From Marinoscillum furvescens DSM 4134 (GTDB taxonomy: Bacteria; Bacteroidota; Bacteroidia; Cytophagales; Cyclobacteriaceae), in contig NZ_QREG01000006.1 of the NCBI RefSeq assembly GCF_003386095.1, positions 89,288 to 153,287 on the forward strand: a DNA stretch of 64,000 nucleotides. Direction: 5' to 3'. A model generated the notes under the pieces. That model did not search any database. It was given only the letters and a program-made list of their open reading frames with translations, and had not been told where the DNA came from. This document shows positions 16,666-26,424 of the stretch, in pieces (positions within the stretch are counted from its first letter, which is position 1; each line of letters starts with the position of its first letter). The position numbers and the translations under genes are program-made.

Positions 16666-18111
16666 TCATTTCTTTAATTCAGCAGGATCACGCTCCTGAG
16701 GTGCTTCCAGGTTTGGTACGCGTTGGTCTGTCCCGATTACGTTCACATCACCCAGTTCTGCACGAATGGCTTCAGCTTGTGTTTTTAGCATGGCAACCAC
16801 TTCTGGATTTTGGTCGGCTACATTGGTCGTTTCGCCCACATCTTCTTGCAAATTGTAAAGCACGTAATCATCCAGAGTAATGAACCCCTTGTCCACTTTC
16901 GGGTGGGTAGATTTGGACCAAAAAGGCTGATCTGCCACCGTTCTGGGCAGGTGCAGTTTCCATTTGCCTTTTCGAACGGCCTGGAGATTGGTCCCATTAT
17001 AATAATAGGTAAACTCATGTGGAGATTGCTCCGACTCTCCTTTGAGGATATCAAAAATGTCTTTGCCATCTATGGTTCTGGCATTTGGTAGCTCTGCTCC
17101 GGCCAGTTTGCAAAAAGTAGGCAAAAGATCCATACTTGAAATGAGGGTATTTGAAACCTGCCCTCCGGGTATTTGCCCTGGCCAATAAAAAATTCCCGGC
17201 ACGCGATGGCCACCCTCCATGGTGCAGTATTTTCCACCATTGAGTCCTCCGGTTTGGCCTTTCCAGGTGGGGCCATTGTCGGAGGTAAAAACCACCAGGG
17301 TGTTTTTGTCCAAGCCATTTGCCTTTAAGGCCTCCATGATGCGGCCAGTGCTATAATCCAGCTCTTGCACGAAATCGCCATAAGCACCACGATCAGAAGT
17401 TCCCTTAAACGCTTCGCTGGGCAACAGTGGACTATGCACGATATGGTGGGATACATAGATGAAGAAAGGCTTTTCTTTTTGTTCTTCAATAAATGAAACC
17501 ACTTTATCCGTATAGGCTGATGTCAGCATTTCACAGGCTACATTCTCCTGCAAGACTTCTTTGTTGTGATAGAGGGTATTGTTATCACCCCAACCTTTGG
17601 GATCGTAGTTTCTTGGAATCCCCAGCCACTCATCAAATCCAGCATCCAAGGGGTGCGAACCCGGCACATTCATGCCGAGGTGCCATTTCCCCACCATAAG
17701 CGATCGATAACCCGCAGGTTTTAACAGCTCCGGAATGGTCAGCTCCTCAGCGGCTAAACCATAGTCCTTATACTTGAAAAACTGGGGTTTGGTGGCAATC
17801 GGATAGCCATTTCTCATGGGATACCTGCCTGTAAGCAGCGAAGCTCGTGATGGACTGCAAACATTGGCCGGGATGAAGAAATCAGTGCTTCGAAATCCTC
17901 CTGTAGCCAATGCATCTACATTAGGGGTCTTGATACCCTCTGCCCCATAGCACCCTATGTCGCCATAGCCCAGATCATCTGCAAAGATGACAATGATGTT
18001 AGGGGGTATGGCATTCGTTTCCTTACTTTCAGGGTTTGAGTTACAAGCTGAAAGAATTACTATCAGGCAAGCAACACATAAGCTCTCTAATTTCTGAATG
18101 TATTTCATCAT
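16666..18111 (-). CDS. Sulfatase S1 family, lipoprotein (CSPSR)
   Basis: Formylglycine sulfatase. Lipobox ILSAC (Cys23), metal DD at 45-46, maturation motif CSPSR with Cys85 in the phrase VCSPSRASLLTGRYP, GKWHLGM, FTSDNGPTW and a C-terminal GKWKLHL segment followed by YNLQEDVGET. This is the classic arylsulfatase-A-like arrangement. A second ATG directly after the first does not change the reading. It is separated by 4 bases from GH172 and by 7 from the next sulfatase. Substrate position unknown. Confidence 0.93.
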   Translation of the reverse strand: MMKYIQKLESLCVACLIVILSACNSNPESKETNAIPPNIIVIFADDLGYGDIGCYGAEGIKTPNVDALATGGFRSTDFFIPANVCSPSRASLLTGRYPMRNGYPIATKPQFFKYKDYGLAAEELTIPELLKPAGYRSLMVGKWHLGMNVPGSHPLDAGFDEWLGIPRNYDPKGWGDNNTLYHNKEVLQENVACEMLTSAYTDKVVSFIEEQKEKPFFIYVSHHIVHSPLLPSEAFKGTSDRGAYGDFVQELDYSTGRIMEALKANGLDKNTLVVFTSDNGPTWKGQTGGLNGGKYCTMEGGHRVPGIFYWPGQIPGGQVSNTLISSMDLLPTFCKLAGAELPNARTIDGKDIFDILKGESEQSPHEFTYYYNGTNLQAVRKGKWKLHLPRTVADQPFWSKSTHPKVDKGFITLDDYVLYNLQEDVGETTNVADQNPEVVAMLKTQAEAIRAELGDVNVIGTDQRVPNLEAPQERDPAELKK

Positions 18112-18115
18112 GTGA

Positions 18116-19819
18116 TCAGTCTAATGTCTGTTTCTCTGTGTTTAGCAGTGCTTTCAATCCTTCCGGATCAGGCGTTCTGTTGGAAGTGGTAGTGGCATCA
18201 CCGTACCAGTATACTCCCACTCCATATTCCATTTGGCAATCGGTCCAGCTCCACACTTCCATATCCAACTGCAGTGAGCTACCAAATGGCATCACATCCA
18301 ATGCTCTTGTGCGTGTTTCGGTGCTGTACAGCTGAGTGTTGCGATCGCCAAATTCTGCTTCGGTTTTACGGTTGTTTTTATTGTAAACATTGCTGGCAGG
18401 CTGCGCATGGAAGGGATGCTCGTAAAAATCATTACTCATGCCACCCCAGGAGTATCCGTAGTAGTCTTCCGTACCGGTACCAAATATGGAAGGGAAATCT
18501 TCACCATCGACCCATATTTTTTCATCGCCTTCACCCCACCATTTTTTTACCGGGTTCCAAATGGTCAATGCATCCCCCACATAGACGCCACGCCCCTTTA
18601 GCGTAACATAGTTCCAGTCTGAAAATGGACGCGTAGCTACCGGGTACTCCCCTCTCCAGGTGGCATTGAAGTACATGCTGTTTTCGTCCCAGGTGTAGTC
18701 TGCGACCTCTGCCTCTAGTTCAATCTCTACTGCCGCTTCACCCAGGTTTACGACAGAAACCTTCGCTGATTCCTGATAGGGCATCACCCACCGGCAGGAC
18801 ATGGTGCCATCGTCAGCGACTGTGCGGTACCACCCCTGAAAAGGATTGAGCCCAATGCCACTGCCGAAAAAATCACCTATTGGGCACCATACGGTTGGCT
18901 GTCCATCAAATTCCATTTTGAGCACCACGGATCGGGTCACTGTAGAATCCTGGTAGCTGCCCAGTTTGAGCTTCAAATTTCGAATTGCCTTCGATCCTGA
19001 AGGCAAGGACATAGAGACTTCATCGCCTGTTGTCAACCGCTGTTTTAAAGATTGAGGTGCTCCCTCCTGGTAGCTCTGTGGAGCCAGCAACATATCCCCA
19101 ACACTAGCTATCTGTTTTTCCTTCGCCTGAAAATCCTCCATTGTGAACGTCTTTACCTTTGTCCCCTCCTCATATTCCCGGTAAGTAAACTGGAAGAAAA
19201 AGGGCTTTTCGGTGACGGTGACTTTGCAGCTTTTGGCATACGGAATGGGGAAAAAGGAAATAGCCGAGCGCAGTGACTGGTGGGCAAACGGAAAGGGAAT
19301 CAAGCCTGTACCGTCCAGAAGTCCCAGCATGTTGCCTTCCAGAGCAGGCTCCTCTGCACCATCCAGGTAAAACTTAATCACGCTATTGGTTCCTGGCTTT
19401 TTAGGACCATTGAAAGGCATCCAGGTTCTCACGATGGCTCCCGGCCCCTGATGGTCCATTAGTACCCATTCCTTCGCTCCATTTTTCTCTTCGATACGAA
19501 CAAAGTTCTGATCCGTTTCTTTACTGTTGAAATCATGGTTGGTAAACCAGCCTACGGTATCCTCTGGAGTCTTTGAGGCTCTATTGTAGCTGCTCTCCTG
19601 CTTCAACCGAAAGTCTTTTTCGGGAAACCGGGTGATCGCCTCACGATCAACCATTTCGTTGAGCAGTGATTCGATGCTGATCTGTACTGGTTCAGGTTGC
19701 GAACAGGCAGTGATAGCAAATACCAACAAAACCGCAAAAAGCGGATGCTTCACCTTTGCAAAGGTTATAATGTTAGATTGTCCGTTCATCCAAAGCGCAT
19801 TTTCAAATAGTGATCTCAT
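18116..19819 (-). CDS. GH172 (DUF2961) glycosidase lipoprotein
   Basis: DUF2961 protein, the fold now called GH172, whose characterised members release alpha-fructofuranose or arabinofuranose and whose other activities are largely unexplored. Lipobox ITAC (Cys39); an internal ATG at residue 11 would give a more usual signal length. The jelly-roll contains GPGAIVRTWMP at 126-135, WWGEGDEKIWVDGE around 427-440 and GTGTEDYYGYSWG at 447-459. Glu451 in the last motif corresponds to a known catalytic glutamate region. The start overlaps the upstream sulfatase stop as ATGA, so translation is coupled. What furanose-like or other residue it removes from a sulfated algal glycan is an open question. Confidence 0.88.
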   Translation of the reverse strand: MRSLFENALWMNGQSNIITFAKVKHPLFAVLLVFAITACSQPEPVQISIESLLNEMVDREAITRFPEKDFRLKQESSYNRASKTPEDTVGWFTNHDFNSKETDQNFVRIEEKNGAKEWVLMDHQGPGAIVRTWMPFNGPKKPGTNSVIKFYLDGAEEPALEGNMLGLLDGTGLIPFPFAHQSLRSAISFFPIPYAKSCKVTVTEKPFFFQFTYREYEEGTKVKTFTMEDFQAKEKQIASVGDMLLAPQSYQEGAPQSLKQRLTTGDEVSMSLPSGSKAIRNLKLKLGSYQDSTVTRSVVLKMEFDGQPTVWCPIGDFFGSGIGLNPFQGWYRTVADDGTMSCRWVMPYQESAKVSVVNLGEAAVEIELEAEVADYTWDENSMYFNATWRGEYPVATRPFSDWNYVTLKGRGVYVGDALTIWNPVKKWWGEGDEKIWVDGEDFPSIFGTGTEDYYGYSWGGMSNDFYEHPFHAQPASNVYNKNNRKTEAEFGDRNTQLYSTETRTRALDVMPFGSSLQLDMEVWSWTDCQMEYGVGVYWYGDATTTSNRTPDPEGLKALLNTEKQTLD

Positions 19820-21408
19820 TTCTTAGTCAGGTTTGTTCTCATTTCGTTCAGACGTGCATCCATATGGGCCACTACATCCGGATATTCATTGTACAAATTC
19901 TGGGTTTGATTGGGGTCGGCCTCAAGGTCGTATAGCTGAGCAGGAGGTGAATCCGCTTTGATCTTCCCACCCTCGATATCGCTGTTTGTGCCACTTACCA
20001 ACTGCACCCCGGCCGGGCCACCCCACGCATGATGGTGTGGCTTGGACCCACCAAAGCCGCCACTTCCCTGAGCGGGTATGTACATCCACTTGCCTTGTCT
20101 GAGTCCCAGGTTTTTCTCTTTTCTTGGTGCCAAAAGCAACTCTTCCCGTTTACTCTTTTCATCACTCAAAAAGGTGGGAAGTACGTTGACACTATTTTTC
20201 GCTGATAAACTCAAATCTTGCTCCTGACCAGTCAGTGCCGTAAAAGTGGCCAGCATGTCGATGTTGGAAATCAGCTCGTCAGATACTGTACCTGCCGGTA
20301 CTTTACCCGGCCACTTGACGATGAAAGGTACCCGGTGACCACCTTCCCACACACCAAACTTGAAGCCCAGCAAGTCACCGTTGATTTTGTGCCCTTTTTC
20401 CACTGCTATGCGACCGCCCAGATTGAGCATGCCTCCATTGTCACTGGTAAAAATGATTATGGTATTTTCTGTCAGTCCGTTTGCTTCCAAAGACTTTACA
20501 ATCTCTCCCACCATCCAGTCGAGCTCATGGATGTAATCACCATAAAGGCCGGCCTGGCTGGTGCCTTTGAAGCGTGGTGCCGGAGTAAAAGGATGGTGAA
20601 TATTGGTAGTGGCGAAATACAGAAAGAATGGATTGTCCTTGTTTTTGGAAATCCACTCCGTGGCTTTCTCCGTGAGATAAGTTCCGGTTTTTTCGTCATC
20701 GTAGATCTGATGGGCTTTGTGCGCCCCGGCAAACCAGTTTTCTGTTTTAACGGACGCTTCTTTAGGGAATGTGGGTGTAGGTGAAGGCTCCAGATCTCCC
20801 TGATAATTTCTTCCTAAAAAGACCAGCGGATCATTAGGGTCATGGCCAACTACTGTTTTGTTTTCGACATACACGTAAGGGCTGCCACTATTCACAAAAG
20901 GTATGCCCCAGTAGTAGTCAAAGCCCACCTCATTGGGTCCGGGTGTCAGAGGTACCTGCCAGTCATTTTCATCCTTACCAAACCCTAAATGCCACTTGCC
21001 CAGACATGCCGTGGAGTAGCCTTTCTGCTGGAAAAGCTTACCCACGGTGAGTGTAGCGGTATCAATAATGAGCTTTGAAAGCGTAGGCAATGGCCCCCAG
21101 CTATCCACCCGGATGGGATACTCTCCTGTAAGCAATGCATAGCGGGAAGGTGTACAAACGGCAGAAACGGTGTGGGCATCTGTAAATCTTCGGCCCTGCG
21201 CTGCCAGTTGGTCGATGTTTGGTGTTTGCACTTTCGTAGCGCCCTGGCAGCTCAGGTCCCCATAACCCAGATCATCCGCATAGATGAGGATGACATTGGG
21301 AGGAGTATCTTTAGATTCATTTGTCTGAGAACAACTGATCAACAAAACACCAATAATGAACACTCCTAATAAGTGAGGTAAATGTTTAATCCAACGTTTC
21401 TGATTCAT
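19816..21408 (-). CDS. Sulfatase S1 family, lipoprotein (CTPSR)
   Basis: Formylglycine sulfatase, 530 residues. Lipobox LLISC (Cys26), DD at 45-46, maturation motif CTPSR with Cys85 (VCTPSRYALLTGEYP), GKWHLGF, FTSDNGGML and a C-terminal segment rich in His/Gly (GSGGFGGSKPHHHAW) that is not common to the other copies. It ends in an ATGA overlap with the GH172 gene, so the two products are probably made in fixed ratio and may act on the same residue. Confidence 0.93.
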   Translation of the reverse strand: MNQKRWIKHLPHLLGVFIIGVLLISCSQTNESKDTPPNVILIYADDLGYGDLSCQGATKVQTPNIDQLAAQGRRFTDAHTVSAVCTPSRYALLTGEYPIRVDSWGPLPTLSKLIIDTATLTVGKLFQQKGYSTACLGKWHLGFGKDENDWQVPLTPGPNEVGFDYYWGIPFVNSGSPYVYVENKTVVGHDPNDPLVFLGRNYQGDLEPSPTPTFPKEASVKTENWFAGAHKAHQIYDDEKTGTYLTEKATEWISKNKDNPFFLYFATTNIHHPFTPAPRFKGTSQAGLYGDYIHELDWMVGEIVKSLEANGLTENTIIIFTSDNGGMLNLGGRIAVEKGHKINGDLLGFKFGVWEGGHRVPFIVKWPGKVPAGTVSDELISNIDMLATFTALTGQEQDLSLSAKNSVNVLPTFLSDEKSKREELLLAPRKEKNLGLRQGKWMYIPAQGSGGFGGSKPHHHAWGGPAGVQLVSGTNSDIEGGKIKADSPPAQLYDLEADPNQTQNLYNEYPDVVAHMDARLNEMRTNLTKK

Positions 21409-21439
21409 ATTTATGGTTTTTCAGCGTATGGTGATTCTT

Positions 21440-23026
21440 TTAGTTCAGCGAGGCCTTTGGTAATACCCGGGTTTTACCGGTAAAATGTCCGTTTGCCAGG
21501 TCTCCGCCACAGGCTTCAATCAATTTAGCCTTTAGTGCTATGTACTTCTCCTCGTGATCAGCTATGAGGTCGTTTTCTTCTTTGTAATCCTCTGGCAGAT
21601 AGTACAGCTGGAATAAGTCCTGTTGGATAAAATAGCGCAGCTTCCATCCATCATTGGTGACCAGAGCCGGTCCCATAAACGAAGCATACACGGTAAAGTC
21701 CCTACTCGCTGATTCGGGTTCTCCCATCAAATGAGGTAGGTAAGATCTGCTGTGCTTATCTGCCGGCAGCTGTATGTCCAGCAGGTCAGCAAAAGTTGCC
21801 ATCATGTCATAGTTAGCCACCAATTGATTGATGGTTTTACCTCCTTCGATATTTCCATTCCAGTAGTAGATCAGAGGCACACGCACTCCTCCTTCCCAGT
21901 TGCTGCGCTTAAGTCCAGCCATGCCATCATTGCCATCAAAGACATCCACTGCGGTTTCACTGTAATATTTGACGTTGATGTTATCTATTTTCTCTCCGTA
22001 AATATTCTTTTTGACAGGCTTGGGCAGCTTGCCTTCACTTGGGTAGTATAGCTCATGGCCATTATCAGAAGAAAACACAATGATTGTGTTGTCCATCAAA
22101 TCCAGTTCCTCGAGCTTATTGACGATGGCGCCTACATGGTCATCCAGCATTTTCACCATCGAAGCATAAGTTTTTTCGATCTCCGTCAGGTTTGGGTTGT
22201 CTACAAAGTCAGGGTGAATTTCCGGCACAGCAGATGGGCCATGTGGCAGCTGGGTAGGATGATATAAAAAGAATGGTTCGTTTTGGTGATCTTCCAGAAA
22301 GGTTAAAATCTTGTCCAGAAAAAGGTTTTGGGAGTATTGCTTTTTGCCGGTCATGTCCCAGCGCTTTTCATAGCCTCCATTTTCATCATATTCGGGTGTT
22401 TTGCCACAATCAGCACGGGTATTTCCTGCTATGTCTACCTGATGGCCATTTTCGAATAAAAACGGCGGGTAGAACCCATGGCACCTCACATGGTCATAGT
22501 AGCCAAAATAGTAGTCCCAGCCGTGTCTTTTGAGCCGGTTGTGGGTGGTAGCAAAGCCCCAATCCAACTTCCCCACCTGGCCCGTCACATAGCCGGCTTG
22601 CTGAAAAACCTCAGCCAAAAACACTTCATCCTCCGGAATCTCACCATACTGTGCGTTTAGTGCGTTTTGGATCATGGTGTGGTTTACCGTGTCATTCGTC
22701 GTAATTGCTTTATAAATCCCTCCGTTTGAAATTTTCCACTTATCGGTCTGACAGTCATGGTAGCCTGTCAGCAAACTGGCCCTGGCCGGCGCACAATACA
22801 TGCTTCCGTATGCGTTTTCGAAACGCACGCCGGCTTTTGACAGTTTGTCAATATGGGGTGTAGCGATGATCTGCTGCCCTTCACTCGATAGCAATCCCCT
22901 GCCCAGGTCATCGGCATAGATAAAAACGACATTGGGTGTTTTTGGAGCTCCCGTCGTTTTTGAGAATGTACAACTCCCCAACACGAGCAAAGCACCAACA
23001 ATCAGTAGGTAGTTTAGGGCTTTCAT
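21440..23026 (-). CDS. Sulfatase S1 family, lipoprotein, divergent (CAPAR)
   Basis: Formylglycine sulfatase of 528 residues. Lipobox LGSC (Cys19), DD at 39-40, maturation motif CAPAR with Cys78. This fits C-x-P-x-R, but the common serine at position four is Ala. The usual GKWHLG is replaced by GKLDWG, so the histidine two residues after the conserved lysine is missing. SSDNGHE and the C-terminal GWKLRYF segment are present. It lies 4 bases upstream of a GH117-like gene's start in coding order (that gene precedes it) and 31 bases before the next sulfatase. It is probably active but belongs to a different subgroup from its neighbours. Confidence 0.9.
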   Translation of the reverse strand: MKALNYLLIVGALLVLGSCTFSKTTGAPKTPNVVFIYADDLGRGLLSSEGQQIIATPHIDKLSKAGVRFENAYGSMYCAPARASLLTGYHDCQTDKWKISNGGIYKAITTNDTVNHTMIQNALNAQYGEIPEDEVFLAEVFQQAGYVTGQVGKLDWGFATTHNRLKRHGWDYYFGYYDHVRCHGFYPPFLFENGHQVDIAGNTRADCGKTPEYDENGGYEKRWDMTGKKQYSQNLFLDKILTFLEDHQNEPFFLYHPTQLPHGPSAVPEIHPDFVDNPNLTEIEKTYASMVKMLDDHVGAIVNKLEELDLMDNTIIVFSSDNGHELYYPSEGKLPKPVKKNIYGEKIDNINVKYYSETAVDVFDGNDGMAGLKRSNWEGGVRVPLIYYWNGNIEGGKTINQLVANYDMMATFADLLDIQLPADKHSRSYLPHLMGEPESASRDFTVYASFMGPALVTNDGWKLRYFIQQDLFQLYYLPEDYKEENDLIADHEEKYIALKAKLIEACGGDLANGHFTGKTRVLPKASLN

Positions 23027-23030
23027 CTGC

Positions 23031-24053
23031 TTATTTTTTGTTCATTTCAAATCTCATCAGGTAGGCATAGCCTCTTCCCTGTGTCATGGAAATTCCCCAT
23101 CCGGGAGTTGTTACATCTGGATTTCCAGATTCCAGATGAGGTCGATATAGACCAGGAGCCATAGGAATGTTTTCCAGGCTATCGTACTTCATGGTAAAGT
23201 TCAGGCCATCTGCAGCGTGGTTGATCGATTGGCTCAAAGAAGCCAAACAGGAGACACCCTCCCCTTCCTTCCAGATCAGGACTTCATGACCTCTGTCCAG
23301 CAGAGAGCCTTTTTTCTCAAACGGGCCTTCCGGAGAATCGGCGATAGCCACTCCCATTTCGGTGAGTTTGGGTCCTTTTTTACCATGCTCAATACATCTC
23401 CCTTTATAATAAAGCCAAATTTTCCCATCTCGCACCAGCAAACTGGCGTCATCTACCCGGTAGCTGTCAAAGTCAGATGAAACCTCACTATGTGCGATCA
23501 CCGGATTGTTTGGCAAACGCTCAAATGGTCCATCCGGGCTATCTGCTACAGCCACACCGATGGCCGTAAAGTCATTGGTGCTGTTGCCCTCAAACTTACC
23601 CTCGGGATTGCTGGGAGTAGGACGCACCGCAGTGTAGTAGAGGTAGTATTTTCCATTGTATACCAAAATATTAGGCGTAAATACCGAATGACTATCAAAA
23701 GCACCAGCTTCGCCCAGCCCTAAGGCCATGCCCTGCTCCTGCCAGGTATAGCCTTCATCCTCTGAGGTAGCGTACCAGATGGTACCCCAGTAGCCCGAGC
23801 GAACGGGGCTGTCCATACGTGTGTAATACACATAGTACTTTCCGTTTACCTTGATGATATCACTGGGATCCCGCCGATTGTAAACAGAATCTCTTCCGAT
23901 TCCTGCTACATCCTGATAAGAAAAGGTTACCGTCTCAGTAGGTCGCTGTTCCTGAGTATCTTCTGCTTTACTACTTTTTGAGCTGCAGCCTGAGGTCACA
24001 GCCAGAGCATGCACCAAGGCGAAAAGTATAAATGAATTCAAGGATATTTTCAT
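23031..24053 (-). CDS. GH117/GH43-like five-bladed propeller glycosidase lipoprotein (copy A)
   Basis: Five-bladed beta-propeller glycosidase. Lipobox TSGC (Cys23). Motifs: NRRDPSDIIKV (Asp62/65), WYATSEDEGYTW, GAFDSHSVFTPN (Asp120), FDSYRVDDASLL (Asp201/202) and GHEVLIWKEG with His256. The DP, VDD and late His signatures resemble GH117, whose characterised members remove 3,6-anhydro-L-galactose from agar oligosaccharides, although related families hydrolyse other sugars. It lies 13 bases after a GH95 gene. A second, roughly similar copy lies at 30232-31212. Whether it acts on anhydrogalactose, galactose or fucose cannot be told. Confidence 0.75.
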   Translation of the reverse strand: MKISLNSFILFALVHALAVTSGCSSKSSKAEDTQEQRPTETVTFSYQDVAGIGRDSVYNRRDPSDIIKVNGKYYVYYTRMDSPVRSGYWGTIWYATSEDEGYTWQEQGMALGLGEAGAFDSHSVFTPNILVYNGKYYLYYTAVRPTPSNPEGKFEGNSTNDFTAIGVAVADSPDGPFERLPNNPVIAHSEVSSDFDSYRVDDASLLVRDGKIWLYYKGRCIEHGKKGPKLTEMGVAIADSPEGPFEKKGSLLDRGHEVLIWKEGEGVSCLASLSQSINHAADGLNFTMKYDSLENIPMAPGLYRPHLESGNPDVTTPGWGISMTQGRGYAYLMRFEMNKK

Positions 24054-24066
24054 CGTCGTGCTTTTA

Positions 24067-26391
24067 TCAATTCTCGATCTCTAAAAGGTGATTGAAGGTC
24101 AAAACTTCTCCTTTGTCCATTTCATAGGTCTTGTAGATGTTTCCATACCTGATCTTTGCCGTGTTGCCCAGCAATGATTTTACCGTGAGCCGGGTCAGTT
24201 TACCTTCTGCCCAGGCTATGTCCACTTCAAACCCTCCACGGGCGACAATGCCTTTGATACTGCCCGTAGGCCATGCCTGAGGAAGTGCCGGCAGTACTAA
24301 TATTTCTCCATCCTGGCTTTGCATGAGCATCTCGGTGATACCTGACACCACCCCAAAGTTGCCATCTATCTGAAATGGCGGGTGCAGGTCCAGGAGGTTG
24401 GGCAAAGTAGACTTTCGCTGTAGTGCCAGTATGTTTTCATGCGCCTTTTCGGCATCCTGTAGCCTGGCGAAGAAGTTGATGATCCAGGCCCGGCTCCAGC
24501 CAGTATGTCCACCACCGTGAGCAAGTCGGTAATCAATGGTTTTTCTGGCAGCATCAAACAGTTCAGGCGTTTTTACTTTAGAAATCTGGTTGGATGGATG
24601 TAAGCCATACAGGTGTGAAATATGGCGATGGCCGGGCATAGGTTCTTCAAACTCTTCTACCCATTCCATCAATCGTCCATCACTGCCAATCTCCAATGGT
24701 GGCATTTGGTCCATTTTCATTTTTAGCGTATCAGCGAACGCCTGATCGATACCCAGAATATCGGCTGCTTTGATACAGTTGCTAAAAAGTTCAAAGATGA
24801 TCTCTCGGTCCATCGTTGGTCCCATGTTGATGGTAGCTATTTTGCCATCATCGGTATTGAAGTTGTTTTCTGGAGAGACAGAAGGGCCTGACACCAACAA
24901 CCCCGTCTCCGGATGCGGCACCATAAAATCAATCATAAAAAGTGCAGCCTCCTTCATGACGGGATAGGCATAGTTTCTCAAATACGCTTCATCCTCAGTG
25001 TACTCATAGTGGGTAAACAAGTGCTGACAACTCCAGGCAGCTCCCATTGGCCACATGCCATACCGGGCTTTGCCAAATGGAGCTGTAGCATGCCAGGCAT
25101 CGCTGGTATGATGGGCTACAAATCCCCTGGCTCCATAGATTTCACGTGCTGTGATACGTCCCATTTCCCGGAGGTCTCCGATATACTCCAAAAATGGTTT
25201 GTGTAGCTCTGCGAGGTTGGTCATCTCCGCCATCCAGTAGTTCATCTGGATGTTGATGTTGATGTGGTAGTCGGAGTTCCACGGTGGCTTGAAACCGGTG
25301 GCCCAAATGCCCTGCAGGTTAGCTGGCAAAGTACCCGGACGCGAACTGCTGATCAATAAATACCGACCATACTGATACTGTAAGTGGGTCAGGTAATTAT
25401 CTACATTTCCTGCCTTCACATTTTCCAATCGCTGATCAGTTGGCAAATCATTCCCGACGCTATCAGAAAGGTCAAGGCTTACCCGATCGAAAAGCGACTG
25501 ATAGTCCGCAACATGACTTTCCAGCAAGCTTTCATAAGGCTTACCTAATGCCTGAGACAGGTACTGATCCGTGAGTGCTTGTGGATCATCTCCCCTGTAG
25601 TCGCTGGCCGCCACTATTCGCAGCACCACTTCGTCTGCCTCCTCTATCGCGAGGGAATTCTCCTTTACCACGGTACGACCTCCTTTTAGGTCAAAATGAA
25701 TGATCGCATCGAATGTTACTCCATAGCCATTCGAGACGTGCTCGGAGAAGCGAATGGTGTTTTCGTCTACCGCAATTTTCGTGTTTTCTGTACGGTCTAT
25801 GGCTGCAGAAAAGTTGATATTTCCGGGTTGGTCTGCTGTGTATTTGATGACCATTACCTTGTCTAGGAAGCTTGAGAAACTCTCCTGAGTGTATCCCACG
25901 CCATTTTGTTCAAATTCGGTAGTGGCTACAGACTTTCTAATGTCCAGCGTCCTCTTGTAGTTGCTAACATCGGTCAGGTCAGGGCGTGTGATGAGCAGAT
26001 TGCCCAACATCTGATAGCTGTGCGTACCCGATGGCAAACGCTCAGCCAGCACCTTTGCCTGCACCAGCTCTTCCGCCTCCACATATTTACCATCAAAAAG
26101 GAGCTGTCTGATAGAGTCCATGTACAAATGCGCATCGGGCATGTCACGGTCATACTGCTTTTCTCCAGACCAGATGGTCTCCTCATTCATGCAGATGATT
26201 TCCCTGTCAGGGCTGCCGTAAAACATCGCTCCCAGGCTCCCATTGCCAATAGGCAGCCCTTCATTCCACTTCGTGGTAGGTGCATCGAACCAAATGGTAA
26301 GCGGTGTTTTTGGTTGGTCAGCCCCCTCTTGCTTGCAGGCTATCAGACCCGAGATAAAAAGCAGAATAAGTAATTTGATAAATAGCTTCAT
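24067..26391 (-). CDS. GH95 alpha-L-fucosidase / alpha-L-galactosidase lipoprotein
   Basis: Inverting exo-enzyme of GH95 (alpha-1,2-L-fucosidase or alpha-L-galactosidase). Lipobox GLIAC (Cys19). The N-terminal beta domain opens with the family phrase WNEGLPIGNGSLGAM (42-56). The catalytic barrel carries the substrate asparagines in DYHININIQMNYW (Asn378 and Asn380), the acid Glu508 in VSPENNF and the base Asp676 in QIDGNFG, all matching the Bifidobacterium AfcA active site. Length 774 is normal. It sits between a sulfatase (33 bases upstream) and the GH117-like copy A. It is strong evidence that the substrate holds L-fucose or L-galactose. Confidence 0.92.
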   Translation of the reverse strand: MKLFIKLLILLFISGLIACKQEGADQPKTPLTIWFDAPTTKWNEGLPIGNGSLGAMFYGSPDREIICMNEETIWSGEKQYDRDMPDAHLYMDSIRQLLFDGKYVEAEELVQAKVLAERLPSGTHSYQMLGNLLITRPDLTDVSNYKRTLDIRKSVATTEFEQNGVGYTQESFSSFLDKVMVIKYTADQPGNINFSAAIDRTENTKIAVDENTIRFSEHVSNGYGVTFDAIIHFDLKGGRTVVKENSLAIEEADEVVLRIVAASDYRGDDPQALTDQYLSQALGKPYESLLESHVADYQSLFDRVSLDLSDSVGNDLPTDQRLENVKAGNVDNYLTHLQYQYGRYLLISSSRPGTLPANLQGIWATGFKPPWNSDYHININIQMNYWMAEMTNLAELHKPFLEYIGDLREMGRITAREIYGARGFVAHHTSDAWHATAPFGKARYGMWPMGAAWSCQHLFTHYEYTEDEAYLRNYAYPVMKEAALFMIDFMVPHPETGLLVSGPSVSPENNFNTDDGKIATINMGPTMDREIIFELFSNCIKAADILGIDQAFADTLKMKMDQMPPLEIGSDGRLMEWVEEFEEPMPGHRHISHLYGLHPSNQISKVKTPELFDAARKTIDYRLAHGGGHTGWSRAWIINFFARLQDAEKAHENILALQRKSTLPNLLDLHPPFQIDGNFGVVSGITEMLMQSQDGEILVLPALPQAWPTGSIKGIVARGGFEVDIAWAEGKLTRLTVKSLLGNTAKIRYGNIYKTYEMDKGEVLTFNHLLEIEN

Positions 26392-26424
26392 GTTAGTCGT
26401 TAATTCATAAAATAGTACTCGCCA

